NCBI GenBank assembly: GCA_946886675.1
Contig: CAMPIZ010000094.1
Span: 1 to 6,603, forward strand
Reading direction: 5' to 3'
Source: an uncultured Flavobacterium sp.
GTDB taxonomy: Bacteria > Bacteroidota > Bacteroidia > Flavobacteriales > Flavobacteriaceae
Length of the DNA stretch: 6,603 nt
The notes below the pieces were generated by a model. The model searched no databases, was not told the DNA's origin, and saw only the letters and a program-made list of their open reading frames with translations. This document shows, one piece after another, positions 1-5,186 of the stretch. The translations under genes were made by a program, and so were the position numbers. How positions within the stretch are numbered: position 1 is the stretch's first letter; each line of letters opens with the position of its first letter.

Positions 1-19
1 ATATTAAGGTTTAATTATT

Positions 20-27
20 CATATTTG
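20..27 (+). promoter_or_regulatory. Candidate -7 promoter element of the phytochrome operon
   Basis: The octamer CATATTTG matches the Bacteroidetes -7 consensus TAnnTTTG at seven of eight positions. The partner -33 element would lie at or before the window edge, so it cannot be checked. Transcription would start near position 33. That leaves a very short leader before the ATG at 41 and about 20 nt before the ATG at 53. This is inferred from sequence match alone. Confidence 0.35.
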
Positions 28-40
28 TAAATAACGATAA

Positions 41-490
41 ATGAAAGAAGCAATGACTAATAAGGAATTAACCATATTCTATACCGATGATGACCAGGAA
101 GATATAGACTTCTTCAGGGAAATTGTTGATATAATTGACAGCCGAGTGAAAGTTGTTGCACAAAGTAACGGACAGGAGCTTATTAATGCACTTAATAATC
201 CGCCACCTACACCATATCTTGTTTTTCTTGATATAAATATGCCTGGTATGAACGGACTTGAGACATTAAGAAAAGTTAGAGAATCTGAACAGCATAAAAA
301 CCTGCCGGTAGTCATGTTTTCCACTTCTTCAGATGAATTAACAATAGAAGAAAGTAAAAAACTGGGGGCAAGCTTTTATGTTCCTAAATCGGGTGCATTT
401 GATAAATTAAAAAAATCCATTGAACATACCCTTAAAATGAACTGGGACAATTTTCCTCACGTAAAAAGTGAATTTCTCTACTCTGTATAA
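41..490 (+). CDS. Single-domain response regulator (CheY/Rcp1-like), probable partner of the phytochrome kinase
   Basis: This is a stand-alone receiver domain of 149 residues with no DNA-binding or enzymatic output domain. The acidic cluster is D16-D17-D18. The phosphoacceptor is D64 in LVFLDINMPGMNG, the switch Ser/Thr is S94 or T95 in MFSTSS, and the conserved Lys is K116 in VPKSG. It should accept phosphate from a histidine kinase in the cytoplasm and signal by protein contact. It lies 12 bp upstream of the heme oxygenase gene and shares an operon with a phytochrome kinase that has no receiver of its own, which makes it the likely cognate regulator, as Rcp1 is for Cph1. The longest start (41) is given. 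The ATG at 53 (protein beginning MTNKELTIFY) is at least as plausible because AAAGAAG precedes it and a candidate -7 element lies only 14 bp before position 41. The receiver call is firm; the partnership is inferred from context. Confidence 0.92.
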   Translation: MKEAMTNKELTIFYTDDDQEDIDFFREIVDIIDSRVKVVAQSNGQELINALNNPPPTPYLVFLDINMPGMNGLETLRKVRESEQHKNLPVVMFSTSSDELTIEESKKLGASFYVPKSGAFDKLKKSIEHTLKMNWDNFPHVKSEFLYSV

Positions 491-502
491 TACCGTTTTA
501 AA

Positions 503-1111
503 ATGAATAATGCCCCCGCCGCTGCCGACACTTTTTTAAACAGGCTTCGACACAATACTTCTGAATCACATACAAAGCTGGAACAACTTCCGCTTTCTGT
601 TTCAATTATAAATCCTGAGGTTACAAAAGAGCAATATCAGTTCTACCTCAGCCTGATGCATGATATAGTTAAACAGGCAGAGGAAAATGTATTTCCTGCT
701 TTAAATTCTGTTATTCCTGATCTTGAAGAACGCAGAAAAAAAACCAGTCTGGAAGAAGATATGGCCTTTTTGAAATTTTCCAAAAACAAAAACAATCAAC
801 CATTGGGTGATACCTCAGGTTTTAGCACTGCTTTTGCCATGGGAATTTTTTACGTTTTGGAAGGCTCAACACTTGGCGGAAGGGTAATCTTAAAAAACAT
901 AAGCGAAACTTTAGGCTATGATGCCGAAAATGGTGCTTCTTATTTTTCCGGCTATGGCGGCCAGACAGGAAGCCGTTGGAAAAACTTTCTGCATGTACTG
1001 CAAGCCTATGCAGAAAATAATGATTGTGAAGATGAAATAATAGCCGGTGCCGACTTTGCATTTAATGCTATCCACAGGCACTTTTCCCAAAATTATCCGG
1101 ACAGCATATGA
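503..1111 (+). CDS. bphO: Biliverdin-producing heme oxygenase (bacteriophytochrome-associated)
   Basis: This cytoplasmic enzyme opens heme with oxygen and reductant to give biliverdin, CO and iron. Its 202 residues are normal for bacterial heme oxygenases. H23, in LRHNTSESHTKLE, is the expected proximal heme ligand. The distal-helix motif YVLEGSTLGGR (117-127), with its Gly-rich kink over the heme, and FSGYGGQTGSRW (148-159) are typical of the oxygenases encoded next to bacteriophytochromes. No signal peptide is seen. Its stop codon overlaps the phytochrome start codon in an ATGA, implying translational coupling and supply of chromophore to the photoreceptor rather than iron scavenging. No TonB or hemin uptake genes are nearby. 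The ATG at 503 is the only start that keeps the N-terminal helix carrying H23. The gene symbol follows family usage. Confidence 0.94.
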   Translation: MNNAPAAADTFLNRLRHNTSESHTKLEQLPLSVSIINPEVTKEQYQFYLSLMHDIVKQAEENVFPALNSVIPDLEERRKKTSLEEDMAFLKFSKNKNNQPLGDTSGFSTAFAMGIFYVLEGSTLGGRVILKNISETLGYDAENGASYFSGYGGQTGSRWKNFLHVLQAYAENNDCEDEIIAGADFAFNAIHRHFSQNYPDSI

Positions 1112-3372
1112 ATATCAAAGATATTGTAAACCGCGACATTGTTAATCTTACTAACTGTGAACAGGAACCTATACATGCCCCCGGCAGTATTCAGCCTCAC
1201 GGCTTTTTGACTGCAATACGTGAGGACTCCCATATAATTGAGTTTTGCAGTGGAAATATTGAGGAATATACAGGGTTAGCATATACATCTGTTATTGGAA
1301 AAAAGTTTGAAGATGTTTTTGGCAATGAAGTTTTAAAAGCACTAAAGACCTATGTTGATGACGGGCTGATGCTATCATCCACATTGCTTAAAGCCACTAT
1401 TTCTGATAAAAATTTCTTATGCACTGTTCACAATAGGGACGGACTTTATATTATAGAAGCAGAACCGGCATCTATAGCACAAAAAGATGCCAGTTATGAG
1501 TATGACCAGACGAAGCAGTTTCTGGATTACATGCATGACACACATACACTTAAGGAACTTTGCCAGCTGGTAGCAACCGGAACAAGAGATATTACAGGGT
1601 ATGACAGGGTTATGATTTACCGTTTTGACAAAGATTATAACGGTGAAGTATATGCAGAGAGTAAAAGAGAAGATCTGGAGCCATTTTTAGGACTGCATTA
1701 TCCGCATACCGATATACCAAAGCAGGCAAGGGAACTGTATATGCAAAATCTTTTAAGGGTAATTTATGATATAGATTATACTCCCGTGCCTATATATACA
1801 GTAGATGATGGCAGTAATAAAAATCTTGACCTAAGCCTTTCTATTTTAAGAAGTACTTCACCTATTCACGTAGAATATTTGCAGAACATGGGTGTGGGTG
1901 CTACACTTACTATATCATTAATACATCAAAAAAAACTATGGGGGCTTATAGCTTGCCACCATTATTCGCCTAAAAACCTGGCTCCGGATTTAAGGCTGGC
2001 TGCACAGCTGCAGGGGCATTTTATTACCTCACAAATTGAGCTTCGCCAAAAAAATGAGGAATACCAATTATCTCAAAAAACAGCAGCAGCACTTGAAAAA
2101 GCAAATTCTGTTTTCTTGGAAACAGAAGAATCATTTAAAGAACTTATAGAAATACCGGAACTCACTGAGCTTTGTAACGCCTCAGGAGTTTCAGTACTTT
2201 TTAATGATAATATATATAAAGCAGGACTTACACCCAGTGATGAGGAAATAAAAGTTTTAGCCAAAAAACTCCCTCTTTTTGCTGAAAATGGCCATCTGCA
2301 TACCGATAAACTTGCAACCCTACTGCCGGAATTTGAAAGTATGTGTGAAAATACTTCCGGCGTTATTTATCATTCGCTAGACCTGGAAAGCAACAACTGC
2401 ATAATTTGGTACAGGCCCCAAAACATAAAAGAAGTAAACTGGGCAGGCGATCCTAATAAGTCAATCATAAAAAATGAGAAGGGGCTTTCACCAAGAAATT
2501 CATTTAAACTTTGGAAAGAGATTGTAAACTGCCAGAGCAGGCCGTGGAGAAAACCGGAAATTGACACAGCTGCATCATATGCCCATAGTTTACAAAAACA
2601 AATAAACCTCCTTATTATTACTCAGGAAGAAGAGCGTTACAGAAACCTGAGCGAAGTGCTTAAGGAAACCAACTCTGAACTGGAAAATATCAACTGGATA
2701 AGTACGCATGACCTACAGGAACCATTAAGAAAAATACAGCTTGTTTCATCAAGGCTGCTGGCTACCGAAAAAAATATAACGCCTAAAATCCAGGAGGCCG
2801 TAGAAAGAATGAATAATTCTGCAAACAGGATGCAGACACTGCTAATAGATATTTTAAAATATACAAGGCTAAAGCATGCAGAGCATGATTTTGAAGAAGT
2901 AGACCTTAATTTACTTGTACAGGAAGTAAAAGAAGAGCTTGCAGATACTATTGAATATAAAAATGCCAAAGTAGAAATAAGCAGTCTTCCACATATTATG
3001 GGAGTGCCGTTTTTACTCAAACAGCTTTTTGCAAACCTTATATCAAATTCTGTAAAGTACGCTTCGCCTGAACGGAGTCCGGTAATACAAATATCTGCTG
3101 AACCTAGAACTGTAAATATTACTGCTGAAGATAAAAAACTTTACCATTTGGTATATGTAGCAGATAATGGTATTGGCTTTGAGCAGCAATATGCAGAATC
3201 TATCTTTAATATATTTACAAGGCTTCACAGTGCTGTAGAGTATAAAGGCTCGGGAGTTGGGCTTGCGTTATGTAAAAAGATAGTGCAAAACCATAACGGC
3301 CATATTACAGCCTCAGGTAAGCCGGACGAAGGTTCGGTTATCAGCCTTTATTTCCCGGTACAGGGTGATTAA
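1108..3372 (+). CDS. bphP: Bacteriophytochrome: biliverdin-binding red/far-red light-sensing histidine kinase
   Basis: This is a cytoplasmic photoreceptor kinase of 754 residues with the order PAS (about 18-125), GAF (about 140-310), PHY (about 325-505), HisKA (about 520-590) and HATPase_c (about 625-752). C17 in LTNCEQEPIHAPGSIQPHG is the thioether attachment cysteine of biliverdin-binding phytochromes. Chromophore-pocket residues are present: Y171 (YRF), D202 of the DIP motif, H254 (SPIHVEYLQNMG) and H284 (LWGLIACHH). The PHY tongue has W445-A-G-D-P and P462-R-N-S-F. The phosphorylated histidine is H534 in STHDLQEPLRK. ATP-binding boxes are N643/N647, D686-N-G-I-G and GSGVGLAL (714-721). 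There is no C-terminal receiver, so the response regulator at the head of the operon is the probable acceptor. The fourth residue after H534 is E538 rather than Thr/Asn, so phosphatase activity cannot be assumed. The domain PHTDIP differs from the commoner PASDIP. The resting state (Pr or Pfr) cannot be read from sequence. Confidence 0.96.
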   Translation: MNIKDIVNRDIVNLTNCEQEPIHAPGSIQPHGFLTAIREDSHIIEFCSGNIEEYTGLAYTSVIGKKFEDVFGNEVLKALKTYVDDGLMLSSTLLKATISDKNFLCTVHNRDGLYIIEAEPASIAQKDASYEYDQTKQFLDYMHDTHTLKELCQLVATGTRDITGYDRVMIYRFDKDYNGEVYAESKREDLEPFLGLHYPHTDIPKQARELYMQNLLRVIYDIDYTPVPIYTVDDGSNKNLDLSLSILRSTSPIHVEYLQNMGVGATLTISLIHQKKLWGLIACHHYSPKNLAPDLRLAAQLQGHFITSQIELRQKNEEYQLSQKTAAALEKANSVFLETEESFKELIEIPELTELCNASGVSVLFNDNIYKAGLTPSDEEIKVLAKKLPLFAENGHLHTDKLATLLPEFESMCENTSGVIYHSLDLESNNCIIWYRPQNIKEVNWAGDPNKSIIKNEKGLSPRNSFKLWKEIVNCQSRPWRKPEIDTAASYAHSLQKQINLLIITQEEERYRNLSEVLKETNSELENINWISTHDLQEPLRKIQLVSSRLLATEKNITPKIQEAVERMNNSANRMQTLLIDILKYTRLKHAEHDFEEVDLNLLVQEVKEELADTIEYKNAKVEISSLPHIMGVPFLLKQLFANLISNSVKYASPERSPVIQISAEPRTVNITAEDKKLYHLVYVADNGIGFEQQYAESIFNIFTRLHSAVEYKGSGVGLALCKKIVQNHNGHITASGKPDEGSVISLYFPVQGD
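3341..3372. other. Tail-to-tail 3' overlap of bphP and the CLC-F gene
   Basis: The stop codon of the minus-strand CLC gene (TGA, 3343-3341) lies 32 bp inside the 3' end of the phytochrome gene, whose TAA ends at 3372. Both reading frames are intact and their family motifs lie well away from the overlap. No intrinsic terminator with a U tract is visible on either strand here, so the two transcripts should overlap at their 3' ends. Confidence 0.9.
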
Positions 3373-4675
3373 ATTTTAATTTTCTCCTCTTCCCTACACT
3401 TTCAAGGCTTCCTGAAGCTTCTCTACCAAAAAGCAGATGTTTTGGGCTGCCTATAATTTGTGCGGAATAAATACCGGTATGCCCGGAGAACAAATATGCA
3501 GTTACACATGCTATAGCTATATAAACGCCACTCTCTATACCAAAAAGCTCAATTCCCATTAGTGTGCATGCAAGAGGTGTATTTGTAGCGCCGGAAAATA
3601 CAGCCACAAAACCCATACCCGCCATTAAAGCTATTGGTAAGGGTACAAAAAATGCCAGAGCATTACCCAGTGTTGCTCCTATAAAAAACAGCGGTGTTAC
3701 TTCGCCTCCTTTAAAGCCGGCGCCAAGGGTAAAAGAAGTAAATAATATTTTCAGTAAAAAATCGTAAGAAGCCACGTCATGCTTAAAAGCTTCTTCTATA
3801 ACCGGTACTCCTAAACCTATGTATCTGGTCGTTCCTAAAGCAAAAACTGCAAATGCAATAACTATCCCTCCTATAAAAGGCCTTAAAGGAGCATAACTGA
3901 CTTTTGTTTTAAAGAATCCACCCCAAAAATGTGTAATATTGGAAAAAAACATAGCTATAAGGCCAAATATAATACCGGCACCTGCTGCTATAACAAGATT
4001 AAGGACATTCATATCCGGCACATGAGGAATACTGTAAAGTGTATGTCCTACACCCCATAGATGGCAGGTATAGTTAGCAATTACAGCTGTAAGAAAGCTG
4101 GGTAAAATGGCTTCATACCTTATTCGGCCTAAAACCAGCACCTCCAACGCAAAAACAGCACCTGCCAACGGAGTACCAAACACTGAGGCAAAACCTCCAC
4201 TAATACCTATAATTAGTAATATCTTCCGGTCACGTGGACGCATGTTAAAAAGCTTCGTAAACTGATCGGCAATAGCGCCGCCCATTTGTACTGCGGTACC
4301 TTCACGCCCGGCAGAACCACCAAAAAAATGGGTAACGATTGTACCAAACAGCACCAGTGGTGCCATGCGAAAAGGAATTATCTGTTTAGGAGAATGCAGC
4401 TCTTCCAGCAGCATGTTGTTACCTTTTACCACACTGCTGCCATAGTAATGGTATAAAAGCCCTATAATTAGCCCGCCAAGCGGTAACAGAGCTATTATCC
4501 ACAAATGGTTTTCACGCCAGTTTGTTGCCCATTCCAGGGAAACCAGAAAATATGCAGATGCAGAGCCGCAAAGTGCTCCTACAATTGCAGAGATAAGCAG
4601 CCACTTTAATAGGTAAAAAAATTGTGGAACCTGTTCTATTGAGGCAATGCGTTTTTTAAAAGTATACCTGTCCAT
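3341..4675 (-). CDS. CLC-F type fluoride/proton antiporter (CLC chloride channel superfamily)
   Basis: This is a polytopic inner-membrane protein of 444 residues with many hydrophobic helices and no C-terminal CBS domains. It belongs to the CLC superfamily. The gating glutamate is E125 in GGSAGREGTAVQMGG, where canonical chloride CLCs have GKEGP. The canonical anion-coordinating GSGIP is replaced by G85-N-N-M-L, placing Asn where chloride transporters have Ser. The later loop reads GFKGGEVTPLF (320-330) with E325, V326 and T327, and Y403 lies in GHTGIYSAQ. From what is known of the family, these substitutions mark the fluoride-exporting CLC-F clade, in the subclade with Asn at this position. 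A fluoride riboswitch in the 5' leader independently supports this. It should expel fluoride in exchange for protons. Generic pipelines would call it a voltage-gated chloride channel. The ATG at 4675 is chosen because in-frame coding starts there with an A-rich upstream sequence. Superfamily certain; fluoride specificity inferred. Confidence 0.93.
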   Translation of the reverse strand: MDRYTFKKRIASIEQVPQFFYLLKWLLISAIVGALCGSASAYFLVSLEWATNWRENHLWIIALLPLGGLIIGLLYHYYGSSVVKGNNMLLEELHSPKQIIPFRMAPLVLFGTIVTHFFGGSAGREGTAVQMGGAIADQFTKLFNMRPRDRKILLIIGISGGFASVFGTPLAGAVFALEVLVLGRIRYEAILPSFLTAVIANYTCHLWGVGHTLYSIPHVPDMNVLNLVIAAGAGIIFGLIAMFFSNITHFWGGFFKTKVSYAPLRPFIGGIVIAFAVFALGTTRYIGLGVPVIEEAFKHDVASYDFLLKILFTSFTLGAGFKGGEVTPLFFIGATLGNALAFFVPLPIALMAGMGFVAVFSGATNTPLACTLMGIELFGIESGVYIAIACVTAYLFSGHTGIYSAQIIGSPKHLLFGREASGSLESVGKRRKLKFNHPVPGNKG

Positions 4676-4678
4676 TTT

Positions 4679-4728
4679 GTCTGTTATTATAATAGATATA
4701 ATTTGGCAAAAAAGCCATTAAAACAGAC
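4679..4728 (-). promoter_or_regulatory. Candidate expression platform of the fluoride riboswitch (start-region sequestration)
   Basis: On the minus strand GTCTGTT (4728-4722) is the exact reverse complement of AACAGAC (4685-4679), which ends three bases before the CLC-F start codon. A small hairpin, TGGC (4717-4714) with GCCA (4707-4704), nests inside. The first three bases of the upstream strand (4728-4726) are also part of the aptamer's closing helix, so the two folds cannot both form fully. The inferred model is that without fluoride the 7-bp helix masks the ribosome landing site, and that fluoride-stabilised aptamer releases it. No U-tract terminator is visible in this stretch, which favours translational over transcriptional control. 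Confidence 0.6.
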
Positions 4729-4771
4729 GTCATCAGCCTCTAGAGGCGGTTCATGGCAGACATCATTGCCT
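4722..4771 (-). promoter_or_regulatory. Fluoride riboswitch (crcB motif) upstream of the CLC-F gene
   Basis: Read 5' to 3' on the minus strand, the segment matches the crcB-motif fluoride aptamer. GGCA (4770-4767) can pair with TGCC (4758-4755) as the pseudoknot. GATGTC (4764-4759) pairs over six positions, one a G-U wobble, with GACGTC (4731-4726). The invariant-type core ATGAACCGCC (4754-4745) is followed by a hairpin GCCT/AGGC (4747-4744 with 4739-4736, loop CTAG) and then TGATG (4735-4731). The order and spacing agree with the known T. petrophila aptamer. It lies in the leader of a CLC-F gene, a well-established regulatory target of this riboswitch. It should bind fluoride (with magnesium) and raise antiporter expression. 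It was recognised by eye and not scored against a covariance model. Confidence 0.93.
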
Positions 4772-4781
4772 ATTTCAAGCC

Positions 4782-4804
4782 AAAAACTGCTTGCAGCAGC
4801 CTTT
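4782..4804 (-). terminator. Short hairpin with U run between the small gene and the riboswitch
   Basis: On the minus strand CTGCT (4799-4795) pairs with AGCAG (4791-4787) around a three-base loop GCA, followed by five T (4786-4782). Weaker G-U and A-U pairs could extend the stem back to 4804, overlapping the small gene's stop codon. It could be a weak intrinsic terminator or attenuator after the small gene, or simply a spacer hairpin ahead of the aptamer. The strong stem is only 5 bp, so the call is tentative. Confidence 0.3.
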
Positions 4805-4964
4805 AGGAGTTTTTCTTATTGTTTCTTCTTTCTTTGATTAGTTCAATAGTGGCACCACCTACCCAGTAAGATACAAAGCCCACAAGGAACATCATTAACC
4901 AAAAACCTATAGTAATAATACAAAGGAAAAGTATGAAACCTAAATATTGCTGAAATTCGAACAT
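4803..4964 (-). CDS. Hypothetical 53-aa single-pass membrane protein
   Basis: This short frame encodes 53 residues, beginning MFEFQQYLGF and ending RRNNKKNS. Residues about 8-36 are strongly hydrophobic and rich in aromatic residues (Ile, Leu, Phe, Met, with W22, Y33 and W34), forming one transmembrane helix. The last dozen residues are strongly basic, which would place the C-terminus in the cytoplasm by the positive-inside rule. An in-frame TAA lies four codons upstream, so the ATG at 4964 is the first possible start. A good promoter match ends about 30 bp before it. It is too small to be Fluc/CrcB and resembles no family I can name. It lies 31 bp upstream of the fluoride aptamer on the same strand and may be cotranscribed with the CLC-F gene. 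Whether it is translated is inferred from promoter placement and membrane-protein-like composition. Confidence 0.62.
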   Translation of the reverse strand: MFEFQQYLGFILFLCIITIGFWLMMFLVGFVSYWVGGATIELIKERRNNKKNS

Positions 4965-4995
4965 GTTGCGTGATTATGGTTATTCTAATTCAGGC

Positions 4996-5027
4996 CAAAG
5001 ATAATCCTAAAATTTATTTTGAGCAAT
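4996..5027 (-). promoter_or_regulatory. Candidate promoter of the small-protein/CLC-F unit
   Basis: On the minus strand TATCTTTG (5003-4996) is a full match to the Bacteroidetes -7 consensus TAnnTTTG. ATTG (5027-5024) serves as the -33 TTTG-like element with a 20-bp spacer. Transcription would begin near 4990, giving a leader of roughly 25 nt before the small gene. I see no comparable promoter between the small gene and the riboswitch, so this may drive both genes. Confidence 0.55.
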
Positions 5028-5063
5028 ACTGCTAACCAAAAAACACACAAAATAATTTTAGGA
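5005..5063. repeat. Long imperfect inverted repeat between divergent promoters
   Basis: The left arm CCTAAAATTTATTTTG (5006-5021) and the right arm CAAAATAATTTTAGG (5048-5062) are reverse complements except for one extra T, and T5005/A5063 adds a further pair. The 26-base centre can itself form AGCA/TGCT (5022-5025 with 5030-5033). Each arm contains an AAAAT-n-ATTTT half-palindrome, and the arm centres lie about 41-42 bp apart, close to four helical turns. The left arm fills the spacer of the minus-strand promoter and the right arm ends six bases before the fumC -33 candidate. It could be a regulator's paired binding site; no regulator can be named. Confidence 0.6.
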
Positions 5064-5068
5064 AATCG

Positions 5069-5100
5069 TTTTCAATACCTGCCGATATTGCTTATTTTTG
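5069..5100 (+). promoter_or_regulatory. Candidate promoter of fumC
   Basis: TATTTTTG (5093-5100) matches the Bacteroidetes -7 consensus fully. TTTTC (5069-5073) is a near-match to the -33 TTTG, 19 bp upstream. The start point would be about 5107, leaving an 80-nt leader. An alternative pair uses TTTG (5097-5100) as -33 and TACATTTC (5123-5130) as -7 with a 22-bp spacer; it has the better -33 but the poorer -7. Confidence 0.5.
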
Positions 5101-5109
5101 GCTGGATTT

Positions 5110-5147
5110 TTAAAACGTCTGCTACATTTCAGGCAGTTACGTTTTAA
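5110..5147 (+). repeat. Inverted repeat in the fumC leader/promoter (RNA hairpin or operator)
   Basis: TTAAAACGT (5110-5118) is perfectly complementary to ACGTTTTAA (5139-5147). CTGC (5119-5122) then pairs with GCAG (5133-5136), leaving a two-T bulge and a ten-base loop, for 13 pairs in all. If the 5093-5100 promoter is used, the fumC mRNA would begin with this hairpin, about 40 nt before the start codon. If the alternative promoter is used, the arms flank its -7 element like an operator. There is no plus-strand gene upstream that would need a terminator here. Confidence 0.6.
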
Positions 5148-5186
5148 TTATTAAACATAACAAATTACAATAAATAATACATCAAA

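Noticed and set aside
79..324. 81-aa minus-strand frame opposite the response regulator
   Set aside because: The plus-strand frame has all receiver-domain residues; this is a shadow.
2637..3020. 127-aa minus-strand frame inside the phytochrome gene
   Set aside because: It lies wholly opposite the HisKA/HATPase coding region, whose motifs are intact, and its Ser/Leu-rich composition is typical of an antisense shadow.
3407..3418. GCTT/AAGC hairpin near the convergent gene ends as a possible terminator
   Set aside because: Only a 4-bp stem with no T run on either side, and it lies inside CLC-F coding sequence.
3564..3767. 67-aa plus-strand frame opposite the CLC-F gene
   Set aside because: It mirrors conserved transmembrane coding sequence (including GGEVTP) and has no own promoter or start context.
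4803..4964. The small membrane protein as a Fluc/CrcB fluoride channel
   Set aside because: Fluc proteins are about 120 residues with four transmembrane helices; this one has 53 residues and a single helix.
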